The notes under the pieces: generated by a model | Seen by the model: only the letters and a program-made list of their open reading frames with translations | The model's database searches: none | What the model was told of the DNA's origin: nothing | In this document: in pieces, positions 16,000 through 26,747 of the stretch | How positions within the stretch are numbered: the stretch's first letter is position 1 | Layout: the number at the start of each line of letters is the position of its first letter | Program-made: the position numbers and the translations under genes | Assembly (NCBI RefSeq): GCF_963675165.1 | Contig: NC_087384.1 | Span: 6,430,682-6,494,681, forward strand | DNA: 64,000 nt | Origin: Halichondria panicea | Lineage: Eukaryota > Porifera > Demospongiae > Suberitida > Halichondriidae | Direction of reading: 5' to 3'

Positions 16000-18900
16000 T
16001 CTTCTCGACAGTACGGGCAGTGCTCCAGGGGGCGTGTCACATGGTGGCCATGCAGATAGCATGTGAGCCGATGGTGAGACAAGCCCTCAGGCAAGTCTAC
16101 CAGACCAGGGCAGTACTCAACATCAAACCTACCAAGAGTGGGAAGAAAGTAAGTCCGTAGTTTTGCTTCTATATCTCACCTTTGCAAGTCTATTACTTAC
16201 TGAATGCTGCTTTATATGAAAGCCCATATTCAATAGAATGGGAATAGCCATCAATGCTGTCATACTATTATAAAAACGGTACTTAATGATGTTAGTAGGC
16301 TGAGCAGGTACTTATAAAATATTGTAATACTGCAATGAGAACTTTAGGCATGTACTGTACATGTATGTGCAAATGTATACACATAGTTGCGTAGCACTCA
16401 TGCAGTCCTTCCTTGGTACATTGAAGTGGTAAAAATCAACTGGTTAATAAATTATGGCTGCATGTTTGTTCAAATACGTTAGCGAGTCTGTGTGCAGTGT
16501 ATATAGAACCTGTTGTGTGTTTTGCTGATGATGATCATTGCCCCCTCCCCTCAGATGATAGATGATAATCACCCTTGTTACCTATTGAAGTACCTCCGCA
16601 ACAAGCCGGTGCGTGAGCTCAAGGGGGAGGAGTTTCTCAAGCTGTGTCAGGCTGAGAATGATCGACTCCTGGAAATCAAGATCACCATCGATCTCGATAT
16701 GGGCTCTGACAAGAGGTGTGTGTGGGTGTGAGGGTGTGTGTGTGTGGTGTGTGTGCATGTAGCCTAGTTATTTGCCCAAAGCTTCAGAATTATGGTACTA
16801 CAGACAGTAGTAAATACTGGCACTGGGGTTCACAGTTGAGTAAGTGTGGGTCAAAGAAAACTGTCTGCTTTCCAAGTATAGTCATTACTTGTGAATTCTT
16901 GCCACAAATCAGAGATAGTAGCCCTTGTAGTAAAATAGTGATCTGGGCTGTATCTGAGCTCACCTTAATAAAGAAATTCATGGCCAGAAGAAATAATGCA
17001 GAAAGTCTGTACCCTCTCTGAACAATCCTCAACTGTCTGTTATGTACACATTTTATTTACCCTTGTACTAAAGTACCATCCCTGTCAGTTTGATTACAAT
17101 CCTACGGATCTCTGTGTGTTGTGCATTTATTGGAAATACAAAAAAATGGTTACTAGGCTGTTACTACTGTCTCTCCTCTACACTGCAGGGCAACTGCCTC
17201 CCACCAGACCTACTTTGAAGAGATTCGGCAGCTGTTCTTCAGGGACGAGTACAGTCTACTGGCTGAGAAATGGAACGCCCAGAGGGCACAAGCCGTGGCC
17301 CACGCTCTGCTCAAGGTCCTCTACCCCCTCATGGAGAAAGAGCTCAGAGCAAAGCTACTCACAGAGGCAAAGGAACATGTCTTACAGGTAAGAGTTTGTG
17401 TCTAGTCTCTGGGCACTGCTTGTTAGTGGGGTTATGATCTTTCATTAGCACTGGTAAACTTTTGTTAAAATGCTATATAGGATGTGTGGCCGAAAATGAA
17501 CATTGATTACATACAGTGCACCATTTGAAAGGTATTTTTCTAAAAAATAACTGTAAAACCTGTAGATAAGATCTCGTATATCCCCTCCCCCTCCGTCCCT
17601 CCAGAGCTGTGTACACAAGCTTCGTGTTTGGCTGGATAAGTCCCCCCTGAGGGTTAAGCAAGAGGAGAGCAGCCACCCTCTAGACGAGGGACCCTTCCCA
17701 CGAGTCATCGCCTGCGCTTACTCAACTGATAAGACGGTGCCGGCTTTCTGCTGCTTCATGGACAGCAATGGAGAGGTACGTGCATGTACATGTACGTTAA
17801 TCCAATGGAGAGGTATGTGTGTACATGTACGTTAATCCAATGAAGAGGTATGTGTGTACATGTACGTTAATCCAATGGAGAGGTACGTGCATGTACATGT
17901 ACGTTAATCCAATGAAGAGGTACGTGCATGTACATGTACGTTAATCTCACGGAGATAATAATATTATGGTTCATGGTTGTCAATTAAATTAACGCAAATT
18001 TCTTTTACAGCACAATAAGTTTTTTGGTGTTACTTTCATTTTTGTGTATACATGTATGTATCTAATAACCAACTGTTCGACAAACCTAAAGCGTACTTTA
18101 AAATTGTTGGGCCATTTTCTTTCAATATTCTGTTAAATAGATCCATTTGCCGTGCCTCTCCAGGTCAACGACTTCCTTCGATTGGGCAATCTTCTCAAGC
18201 GTAAAATGAGCCCTTACGAGAAAGAGAGAGAAGATAAAGCTAAAGACTTGCGGTCATTCAAACAGTTCCTCATCCGCAAGAGGCCGGACTCGATCGTGGT
18301 GGCAGCCGAGTCAAGGGAGTGTCTCAATATACAGCAAGACTTCAAGGATTGCGTGGAGGAGGCGGACAGGGAAGACGATGTGGGTATGGTCCCAGTGGAG
18401 CTGCTGGACCCTTGTCTGGCCAAGATATACTCAAAGACACAGCGTGCTCACGTGAGTATAATAGTTTTTTAACTCATGTAGAGTGGCTGTAGTGTGCTGT
18501 GATCGTAAAACGTATTCACAACTTTACTTCCCGTGTGCAGTACATTAATGATAATACAACCTTTTCAGCTCACTTGAAATGCAAACCTACTGTGTACACA
18601 TGTACTGTACACTGTTTAGTCTAGCGCATTTCTACTTTTTGGTTATCAAATTTCCAAGTAAAGTGAAAGTTTGTACTACTGTACACAAGTTCATGTACCC
18701 CCCCCCCCCTCCCAGGAGTCATACCCCGACTATCCTGAGCTGTTGAGAGTGGCTGTATCCCTCGGACGCAGTGCCCAAGAGCCTCTACAAGAGTTCACCG
18801 CTCTCTTTGCTTCCCCCGACAACGAGTACCTCTCCCTACACTTGCATCCTCTACAGAGCTGTCTGCCTCGCGATAGACTCAAGAGCTCACTGGAGATTGA

Positions 18901-19254
18901 GATTGTCAACAGAGTGAATGATGTGGGGGTCGATGTGAACTTTGCCATGGAGCACCCCCACACTGCGTCCATGCTGCAGTACGTGTGTGGACTCGGACCA
19001 AGGAAAGCTCCTGCTCTTATCAAGGTAGATCTATGGTCAAAATTTCTATGGTCAAAATTAAGTAGCCGTAAAGCAGCCGAATGTGTATTGTGTGCTGTAG
19101 TATTGATTTTCAGTGTCATAATTAATTTGTATGTGTGTGTGATGATGAACTGATGTTGTGTGAGCTCTCCTGTGGCCAGCGCCAGTGATGGCTGAACCTA
19201 CTGGTTGACAGGTGGAGTCAATATGATCCACACTAGCTGTACAACAGCTGTCTG

Positions 19255-19298
<44 letters not shown>

Positions 19299-22200
19299 AC
19301 TGATGTTTGTTGATGTTATAAGACATGTACACTCGAAATTGCTCATGTTTTGCTGCAGAGCTTCTTGGAGAATGCTAGGAAAGAGAACATTGATGCCAGT
19401 GCCATTCAGAATCGCTCACAACTGGTCATGCTGTGTTCCATCGGCCCACAAATGTTCATCAACTGTGCAGCATTCATCAAAATAGACACAGCTGCTTTCC
19501 ACAATGTGTAAGTATAGGAACTAGTGTGTATGCTCTCATGTGGTAGCGTGGCCGAGCGGTCTAAGGCGCTGGTTTAAGGCACCAGTCATTTCGATGGCGT
19601 GGGTTCGAATCCCACCGCTGCCAGTTTTTTTTTTTGCTAAAATGTTATATAGATAGATAGAGCTGCACATTCTCCTTTTTTTTTTATTGCTGTGTCACTT
19701 CCCTTTTCCCCCAGTGACAACACTTACATAGAGGTACTAGACAGTACTCGCATCCATCCAGAGACGTATGAGTGGGCACGCAAGATGGCTGTCGATGCAC
19801 TGGAATATGATGAGGTGAATTATGTTTGCTTTTTCACACTGTAGTTACTATAGTAGACATGCAGCCTTATTGTTTCAAGTAAAGCAGCAACATGATTGTT
19901 GGTATAATTATAGTCCATATTGTGGTTTTTTGTATAATTATCGATTTAGAATATGAGTTTTTGAACAGCTTATTACTGCACTCTTTAATCTCACTGATAA
20001 TCTACCCCGCCCCCTCCCCCCCAGACTGGCGATGACACGAACCCCAGCAGTGCGGTGGAGGACATTCTCCTCACCCCAGAGAAGCTGGGAGATCTTGATC
20101 TGGACGCCTTTGCCGAGGAGCTGGAGAGACAGGACTATGGCAACAAGAAGACCACCCTCTACGAGATCAGGAAGGAGCTGTACAGTCCCTTCAATGAGAG
20201 AAGAGAACCGTTCATTTCAATGAGTCAGGTATGTGTCTGATCTTGTTGGACTAAAACTCACTTTAAGATTAGAGAACATACCAGCTTTACTGTTGACTAT
20301 TATATTACACTCGCCTATAATCACTGTTCCACATTATATGTATGTGTAGTATAATTATGATTATTTGTACATGTATAGACCTACCACCCACACATACACA
20401 CCCCACACCCCACACACACACACACACACACACAGGAAGATAAGTTCGCCCTACTCACGGGGGAAACCCCGGACAGCCTCTACGAGGGAAAACTAGTCAC
20501 ATGTACTGTCGTGAGCATTGCTCGTCGTAAGCCACTCAAAGAAGTTCTGGAGAGAGCCAGTCCTATCCAAGACAAGCACTCACGTCTATGGCAGTGTCCT
20601 ATTTGTATGGCCCCCAATTTCCATGACGTTGGTTTAGTGTGGCAGCATTTTGACGATGGTAGTTGTCCCGGACAGAGTTTTGCCGCTCGTACGAGATTGG
20701 AAAACGGGTTGAGTGGGTTTCTCCTGGCTAAGAATATCAGCGACAAGAACGTGAGCTCCCCAGAGGAGAGAGTACATGTGAGTGCAATATAGCGTACATT
20801 GTGAATACTATCTAATTATAAGGAATATTGCATTTTTCTTGGTTATACCAAATTGAGCAAGAATGATCGAAGATGTTCATTCTCTGAGAGCTATTAAAGC
20901 CACTCCCACTTTCTCCCCCTTCTCATTGTAATCATTGTGTGCCTCCCATCTGTTGAGGTATTTTGAAATCTACTAGACTATGCATGACTGAGTTGTCTTG
21001 TTGCTACAGATTGGCATGACGATTCATTGTCGTATCTTGAGGGTCAACCTGGACAAGTTCTCAGTTGACCTCACCTGTCGTAGTTCCGACCTAGTGGACA
21101 AAGAAGGCAAATTCAGGTAAGCATTCGTAAAACTGTACATGTGATTAGATATCACTTTATGGTTCCCTAGGCTATACGTGTACATGACTAATAATTTATG
21201 TTGTAGTTAGATCAGTAATTTATTTCGGGTCCATTTTCTGAATAAGAAAAAGCGTGAATGTTTTTTCATAATCAGGCCTGTTTTCGTAACTAAGTTTGAG
21301 AAGCTGCAAATGTCCAATAAAAAATTTTGATAGCTCTTTGTCAATAACATCGTCTATGTCTTCTTTTGTCTCTAGATAAATCAGCATGCATTGTACTAGC
21401 CACGCCCACTTCCCATAGGGCTATTATATTTGACTTGATTACTCCCCTCCCCCCAGCCCTCCCAAGGACGTGTACTATGACCACCAGCAGGCCGAGGCGG
21501 ACAGACTGAAAGAGGACTCGGCTAAATCACGCCCCTCAACAAGTGAGACACTGTAGCTGCTGTATACATTGTGTTCGTATTTACCTTATAACAGTAAACA
21601 GCATTATTACACAACTCTGTATTATCTGTTAGTTATACACTCAGTTATTAGTTCTGCTTAGTTCTGGAACTCTAGTGTTTTAACCCCTCCCCCACCACAC
21701 TCCTGACATGTTTAACCCCTCCCCCACCACACTCCTGACATGTTTAACCCCTCCCCCACCACACTCCTGATATGTTTTAACCCCTCCCTCACCCACCCCC
21801 CACAGGGATGGTGAAGCGTGTGATTGTCCACCCTGCCTTTAAAAACTGCTCATTTGACGAAGCCGACAAATTCCTAGTCAAGCAAGAACAAGGAGAGGCC
21901 ATATTCAGACCGAGTAGCAAAGTAAGCTGAGCTACATCGCTGTGCAAGGATATGCCCACACACTAGTCGGTGGTGACCAGAGGAGGTCTGGACATGCGTG
22001 CACGAATCACTACAAGTTCAGTGCATTGATGTCATTGCGGTCACGTGATAACATCCAGGCCCAAAATGCACTGGCACTTGTAATGATTCGTGCACGCATG
22101 TCGAACTTCCTCTGGTCGGTGATTAACCATCTCTAGACAAAAGTACCACCTAGTTTTACCTATAAGGCTATAACAAAAGTCACCACTTCAAACATTCTAG

Positions 22201-23492
22201 GCACATCACATGACTGTGTATTTCATCATGTGATACCTTCTTCTGTGTAGGGCCTGGATCACCTGACTCTCACATGGAAGGTAGACGATACTATCCACCA
22301 GCACATTGACATACAGGAGGAAGGGAAACCCAACCAGTTCAGTCTGGGGAAACAGCTCATCATCGGGAAAGAGGTGTGTCCATGTGTATCTATACTTATA
22401 TAGAAACAAGGTTTTTGGCTAAGTAACTTCGAGGGCGGCCCATAACACGACTTTGGAAGGTCCAGTTTTAAAAGAGTTTTTGCACTAAAAGAAGACTGTA
22501 TACTGTTATCATGTCAAGTTTGTGCATTTCGCTTTCCTACAGTGTACTGTGTTGATTAAGCTAGAACCTATGTACAGTACTAATTGTAAATGAATGTCTG
22601 TCAGACTAACCCCACCCCTGCTCTGCAGGAGTATGAAGATCTCGACGAGATCCTCGCTCGTTTCATCCAACCAATGGCCTCGTACGCACGTGACATCATC
22701 TCACACAAGTGTTACAGGAAGTCAGATGGAGGCAACAAAGACATGCTAAAGAAACTCCTCCGAGAGGAAAAGGCGAAAAATCCCAAACGACATCCATACT
22801 TTTTCAGTGCCTCGAAAGAATTGCCTGGAAAGTTTCTACTTGCGTACCAACCTGGTTCCAGACCAAGATACGAATACCTTACAGTCACGCCAGACGGAAT
22901 TCGATACCGTTCCAAACTTCACACGACTCTGGATCTGCTTCTAAACTGGTTCAAGACCCATTTCCACGAGCCCATTCCGAGACCGCAACCAGTTAACCCG
23001 TCCCCTGCATTGTCGATGCACTCCCATATCCAGACTCGAATCACGCCCATGGACCCGAGCGGCTATGGGATGTCTAGTCGAGGGCCCTCAAGTACTCCGT
23101 ACACACCTACTCATCTGGCGTACTCCACCACACCTCAGTACGGTCAGCCGACAAACTCTTTTGCACATCCAGCAGCAGCTGGCGGTGGCGGAGGAGGCTA
23201 TCAGCAGCAATATAACCGAGACCAATACCGAGGTTCTAGTGGGTACCCTCCACAGCAACAGCCTCGAGGAGCACCAAATTGGAACCGTGGCGGCAGTGGT
23301 GATCAAGGATGGAACGCGTCTCAGATGGTTGCACGCACTCCGATGTCGACAGGGGGTGGGCGGACACCAGCGTACACGCCCACACAAACACCTGGATCCA
23401 TAACGAGTAACATGTACGAGGCCACACCCTCAATGGATGGTCGTCACAGGAGGGATCTGTCTCCAATGGGGACACCCCTTCTTGACGAGTAA
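7521..23492 (+). CDS. SUPT6H: transcription elongation factor SPT6
   Basis: A complete 27-exon gene. Exons: 7521-7623, 7946-8074, 8292-8365, 9035-9166, 9531-9621, 9720-9792, 10319-10439, 10674-10852, 10997-11108, 11488-11703, 11970-12112, 12537-12890, 15998-16148, 16555-16715, 17189-17387, 17605-17775, 18164-18451, 18716-19024, 19359-19507, 19715-19814, 20025-20229, 20436-20777, 21010-21116, 21457-21542, 21806-21921, 22251-22373, 22629-23492 (ends about +/-2). The product has an acidic Ser/Asp/Glu N-terminus, the Tex-like core with [14 protein letters not shown] and YVCGLGPRK signatures, the helix-hairpin-helix and death-like segments ([20 protein letters not shown]), an S1 domain (WQCPIC...DGSCPGQ), tandem SH2 domains ([14 protein letters not shown]) and a Gly/Pro/Thr-rich C-terminus ending TPLLDE, as in animal SPT6. 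SPT6 is a nuclear histone H3-H4 chaperone that travels with RNA polymerase II; its tandem SH2 binds the phosphorylated Rpb1 linker. Confidence 0.97.
8887..8950. repeat. palindromic hairpin element
   Basis: Imperfect inverted repeat in an SPT6 intron: ATAACAAGCACTGGCAAGG pairs with a downstream CCATTGCTTGTTACT. The same motif pair occurs at about 43805-43885, so this is an interspersed palindromic family. Confidence 0.6.
9754..10036 (+). repeat. minisatellite spanning an SPT6 exon end and its splice donor, 4 units
   Basis: A unit of about 70-75 bp is repeated four times. Each unit carries the last ~38 nt of SPT6 exon 6 (encoding [12 protein letters not shown]), the donor CC|GTGAGT, and a TG/G-rich tract. 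Only the first unit is needed for the open frame. Using it gives GAGCC|gtgagt, and reading through would reach TGA immediately. The other three units are intronic decoy donors. Confidence 0.9.
11704..11969 (+). other. GC-AG intron in SPT6
   Basis: The reading frame and the SPT6 family both require a join of ...HWDEK to WMQLNSRK.... The donor is AAG|GCGAGT at 11704 and the acceptor is CACAG| at 11969. No GT nearby preserves the frame. Apart from the C at position +2 the donor matches the consensus well, as is typical for GC-AG introns. Confidence 0.8.
13098..13856 (-). CDS. nested secreted decapeptide-repeat protein with a basic Cys-bracketed C-terminus
   Basis: Single-exon ORF of 252 residues, antisense within the SPT6 intron. 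The N-terminus [19 protein letters not shown] is a signal peptide, followed by a leader ([11 protein letters not shown]) shared with the ORF at 15459-15797. The middle holds about nine copies of a ten-residue unit, [10 protein letters not shown] (variants SG, HK, HG). It is flanked on both sides by a duplicated block ([19 protein letters not shown] ... [11 protein letters not shown]). The last ~20 residues change abruptly to a cationic segment with two Cys ([14 protein letters not shown]). The repeat core contains no Lys or Arg, so dibasic processing inside it is not expected; the Thr/Ser/Pro content would suit O-glycosylation. I recognise no family. An extracellular matrix or antimicrobial-type precursor is only a hypothesis. 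Confidence 0.7.
   Translation of the reverse strand: MMNPCLILLILTSTRLSSARLNSFDDKDIHNQSEQQNVRVRQSSIQDFNSGWWTLIPFNVHTPATPDLRIREPTGVTLNSGSLIVTQNEEKDNEKQEKNNIHTPATCTPGLSAHEPATPGLSAHEPATPGLSGHKPATPGLSAHEPATPGLSAHEPATPGLSAHEPATPGLSGHGPATPGLSAHEPATSGLSAHTPATPDLRIREPAGVTLNSGSLIVTQNEEKDNEKQEKKKCRRGRFGLIGFASKKCQKY
13250..13540 (-). repeat. 30-bp coding minisatellite
   Basis: About nine tandem 30-bp units (plus-strand form GGTGTAGCTGGTTCGTGTGC + ACTTAAGCCT) with few substitutions, all in frame. They encode the decapeptide array of the nested secreted protein. The high identity indicates recent expansion or homogenisation. Confidence 0.95.
14126..14230 (+). pseudogene. relic of the SPT6 exon 12 3' end
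   Basis: Nearly identical to the end of SPT6 exon 12 plus its donor region (12818-12925): GATAATTATCAGCGCCA, then the [13 protein letters not shown] coding stretch and the GG|GTGTGT donor. A 7-nt deletion (cgagaca) just after GCGCCA shifts the frame, so it is not a usable alternative exon in the SPT6 frame. Confidence 0.85.
14438..14737 (-). CDS. nested small secreted Gly/Asn-rich protein (99 aa)
   Basis: Single-exon ORF starting at 14735-14737 ([19 protein letters not shown], a strong signal peptide); an in-frame ATG eight codons upstream is less likely. A TATA-like CATATAAAG lies on the minus strand at about 14782-14790, roughly 45-50 bp upstream of the start, which supports a real promoter. 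The mature part (about 80 residues) has no Cys and is rich in Gly, Asn, Lys and Glu. It shows alternating-residue stretches ([30 protein letters not shown]) and ends GVNARWEF. This pattern recalls the Gly-rich beta domains of attacin/coleoptericin-type insect peptides, but the resemblance is loose and I cannot assign homology. Confidence 0.65.
   Translation of the reverse strand: MKYLLICMLIICIAHLAVSNEAVVDVNTKGDVIAAAKTNGGGWVEGKVNGENGEWNMNAGKTIYEGDNGRAKIGVGVSAHGRHGEMRDQQIGVNARWEF
14783..14790 (-). promoter_or_regulatory. TATA-like box of the nested 99-aa gene
   Basis: The minus strand reads ATATAAAG about 45 bp upstream of the chosen start codon, leaving room for a short 5' UTR. Confidence 0.45.
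15252..15317. repeat. (CA)n microsatellite
   Basis: About 33 CA dinucleotides in the SPT6 intron. It is followed directly by AGCCCATCCGGTGATGTATG, a degraded match to the SPT6 exon 12 end and donor. Confidence 0.95.
15459..15797 (-). CDS. nested secreted protein, paralogue of the 13098-13856 ORF
   Basis: Single-exon ORF of 112 residues. The leader is almost the same as in the larger paralogue ([19 protein letters not shown], then [12 protein letters not shown]). It has only about two of the decapeptide units ([19 protein letters not shown]), a shortened [12 protein letters not shown] block, and a different basic C-terminus ([12 protein letters not shown]) without Cys. The contrast of a conserved leader with a divergent tail is typical of precursors whose C-terminal part is the active piece, but this is inference. 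Same strand and same intron as its paralogue, which supports local duplication. Confidence 0.65.
   Translation of the reverse strand: MMNLCLALLLILTSTRLSSARLNSFDDKDIHQKENESEQQSSFRVRHCPIDDINSGWGLLTPHNIHVHEPATPGLSGHGPATPDPSTDGVTLDSGSQIVTRSKKQKSLRFGY
17766..17946 (+). repeat. minisatellite duplicating an SPT6 exon end and donor, 5 units
   Basis: A unit of about 37 bp, AATGGAGAG|GTACGTGCATG + TACATGTACGTTAATCC, is repeated about five times (variants AATGAAGAG, GTATGT). The first copy is the genuine 3' end of exon 16 (codons for SNGE) with its donor. The remaining copies place four extra consensus donors in the intron. Confidence 0.9.
19542..19623 (+). tRNA. tRNA-Leu(AAG)
   Basis: 82-nt cloverleaf. 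The acceptor stem GGTAGCG pairs with CGCTGCC (one G-T), with discriminator A. The anticodon stem CTGGT/ACCAG encloses loop TTAAGGC, giving anticodon AAG. There is a long variable arm as in type II tRNAs, and a T arm GTGGG-TTCGAAT-CCCAC. The A box (TGGCCGAGCGGTCTAAGGC) and B box (GGGTTCGAATCCC) are canonical, and a run of T follows at 19625 as the Pol III terminator. CCA is not encoded and there is no intron. It lies inside an SPT6 intron, same strand. Confidence 0.97.
19625..19635 (+). terminator. Pol III oligo-T terminator of the tRNA gene
   Basis: An uninterrupted run of T starts one base after the tRNA discriminator base. Confidence 0.85.
21679..21805. repeat. ~35-bp tandem repeat next to an SPT6 acceptor
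   Basis: Three to four copies of TTTAACCCCTCCCCCACCAC + ACTCCTGACATG fill the end of the intron before the exon at 21806. They provide a repeated pyrimidine-rich tract up to the acceptor CACAG|. Confidence 0.9.
21966..22127. repeat. palindromic MITE-like element
   Basis: Inverted arms CCAGAGGAGGTCTGGACATG... and the reverse complement ...CATGTCGAACTTCCTCTGG share the block ATGCGTGCACGAATCA(C/T)TACAAGT. They lie in an SPT6 intron. No coding capacity. Confidence 0.75.
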
Positions 23493-23748
23493 ACTAATTA
23501 TTATTGGCAATATTATATAAACACTTTATTTCTGTTATTTTACAACTGATGTGCTTACAGTCATGAATATTGATTTTTGTGTGATTGATCAGAGTTACTG
23601 ATAACAGTAAACTTTGAACTTTTATTATTACAAAATTCAAAGTATCTTGCTTGGCCTTTTCAAATAATTATAATGAATTGTGAATGAAGCATATTATACC
23701 GTGCCACTAGCTAGCTATATATGAGCTGGATTGCATGTGTAGGCAGCC
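23493..23748. other. SPT6-CDC45 intergenic region
   Basis: 256 bp between the SPT6 stop and the CDC45 start, head-to-tail. It holds the SPT6 3' UTR and the CDC45 promoter. A TATATATGAGC stretch at about 23716 is the only TATA-like sequence I see. Confidence 0.5.
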
Positions 23749-26709
23749 ATGGGGATCACCGAGAGAGTGAGAGAGGAGTTCTATGATAGGATATGCTCAG
23801 AGGTGAGTTTAGGGCCTGAGGGGATTGCATAATGGCACCACAGTGACACTACACTATAATATCTCCAAATACAGTCGAGTCCTTTATACGACCGACCCAG
23901 CGTACGTGTGTATAAATATTATATTATGATGGTAATTTCGGAATTGTAAGATTAGTTTACACGTCCTCCCATAATTATAACAGCCAAAAATGAGGTGTTT
24001 CAGAAGCTAGCTTTAATAGGCCATAACGTCAATGTAGAGTCAATTAATTACCAAACTAAAATATGCTTTCTGTAGCTTTTCCTAGCTCTATAATATGGCG
24101 TGTTTAGATATTGATTTGCTCGTGTTGGGTAAATTTTCACAAATTTCAACAAAAGCAATGGTTTGTATAACCCCAGCATGTTCTGTTACTGTGTGCCCTG
24201 GACGTTGACTCTCTGTGTGCGGTCAAGATCCTGCAGTCTCTGTTCAAGGCTGACAATGTGGAGCACACTGTGGTCCCCGTGGACGGAAAAGCTTCTCTAC
24301 AGCAGGCCTTCACCGACCAGGCTGATCAGGTGAGGAGGAGGGAGGGGGGGGGGGTAAGAAAATGGGGAACGGTGGGAGAGAGTGTAGTAGCCAGTAACAA
24401 ACACAAACACGTAATATACTGTATTCACAATACCGTATAGCGGGTAATTTTCGTGGGGTAAAAATTTGTTATTTTCGTGGGCAAGCTGACCTCTCGAAAT
24501 TTTAACGTAGGCATGGCTTACCGGAACGTAGGAATGCAGTGCAAACAATGAGACTAAACGAAATTTTACTCACGAAAATCTCGAGTTAAACAGATTTTTT
24601 ACCCCGCGAAAATTACCCACTATACGGTATTCAACTGAAGAATAGCACTCGCTCGTAATAATAGAACACCATGGATTTAGTTATTTTTTAGTGGCACCTT
24701 AATTAATGTGCTAATTAAATACAATATTAATCCTGCCCTTCCCCCCCCACACACATACACAGGTGAAGTCGGTGGTCCTAGTCAACTGTGGTGGTTCCAT
24801 CAATCTGTTGGAACTTCTTCAACCGGAACAGGATAGCGTCACTTTCTACGTGGTGGACAGTAGACGCCCATACGAGCTGGACAATGTGTACAGTCAGGAT
24901 CAAGTGCAGCTGGTCGTGAGGGAGGGGGAGGAGCTTGAGCTGCCGGCATTCGAGGAGGTTTACAACTCTGATATGGTGTGTGGGTGGGTGGTGTGTGTGT
25001 GGGTGGTGTGTGTGTGGGTGGTGCGCTAGAGGGGCACTACATGTACATGTATATAATTATACGTACTTGTGTGTCTTATGTCATAATTAATTTTTTTTTT
25101 TTTTTTATTTTTTTTTATTTTTTTTTTTTTTTTTTTAATTTAAATTTTTTCTTATGTCATAATTAATTTAAATATTCTGGTATTACCATGGTCACAGGAG
25201 GACGAGAGTGATGATGAGTACTTCAGTGACAGTGAGGATGGCCCCACAGCTAAGAGGAGGAAGACAGGAGATGAGGTGAGGTAATAATAAACAGATGCGT
25301 GTGTTGAAGGACCATCTCTTATGCATTAGGACTCTTACCAAACACGGAAGAGAAAGCACCTCTGGAAAAAGAAAAGGTAATTTAAATGTCTGTCTGTGTT
25401 GAGTACGTGATATGTTAGATGGCTTTACACACACAGAGAGGAGATCTTGTACAAGTACTATGAGTTTAACACTCATGGAACATCTGTGAGTTACCCCCCC
25501 TCCACACACACACCCACCCACTCACACACACACAACGCCCCACACACTCACACCCACACACACACACACACTAACAACCCCCCCCACACACACACACACT
25601 AACAACCCCCTCCCTCCACACACACGCACACACATCAGAACAAGCCTCCACAATCATACACTTATAATCACTAACCCCGCCCCCCTCTCCAGGCGTCTCT
25701 ACTGATGTACGAGCTAGCCATGAAGATGAGCAGGGACAGCAACGACCTCCTCTGGTGGGCTATACTAGGACTCACTGAACAGCTGCTCTACGAAAAGGTG
25801 GACAGAGAACGATACGTAACAGACCTGCACGCACTACAGCCTTACGTCATCCGACATAACAGAACAAGGTGAGCTAATGGAACGGTGCTTACACAATTCC
25901 TAGTTATGAATGGTTGCTACAGTAGATCCCTAGATCTAAAATGGCTACTTATGGCCGATATTTCCTCCTCTAAACTTTGTCAAAATGTTCTCTTTTTGTA
26001 AAAAAAACATATTGCTCTTTGAGCAAAATGTTGTGAATCTTCTTTGCTACACAGTTCTTCCTGCCAATTAATCGTTACTCTACTAAGCTGCGAATGGGTG
26101 TTCAACGTTGAACGCCCACCATGGTGGGGTGGTGTCTTCGAGAGAATGGTCAAATCAACAAAACGTTGCTTACGCAAAGTGATAGGGAGAGCCCGCCTCT
26201 CGCATGATGAACTCCTCACTGCAGTCACGGAAATTGAAGCCGTTATCAACTCAAGACCATTGTCCTACATCACCCAGCCATAAACCCTCGAGCCTGCCTC
26301 AGATCTAATCGTTCACAAATATTGTGATGCTGCTAGCTCTAGTTAGTCAATGAAAACTGGGATTTAAAGTAGCTAGATCTTGTTATATCCCTCAGCAAGT
26401 ATCATGAGCTATAGGGCTCTAGAGGCATGCTAAATATCAGGGCGTACAGTACGTGGTGTCATGGTGTGTTGTCATGGTTGTGTTCATATTGCAGCGAGGA
26501 CGAAACACCTTCAGCCATCAACTCGATGAGAATAGCATTCGACAACGAGTATCCTCAACTACTGGTAGCAATTTTAATTATTATACTTTGACCCTTGATA
26601 CATAAGAACAAGTGCAGCCTATTATCCACTCACTAGATTATGCAGAGAGAAAAAAATCAGTATTTAGAGCTTTTAAAATTTCTAGTACGTGTGTGTGTGT
26701 GTGTGCGTG

Positions 26710-26747
<38 letters not shown>

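Noticed and set aside
17445-17708. Minus-strand ORF across an SPT6 exon
   Set aside because: Antisense shadow of the exon at 17605-17775.
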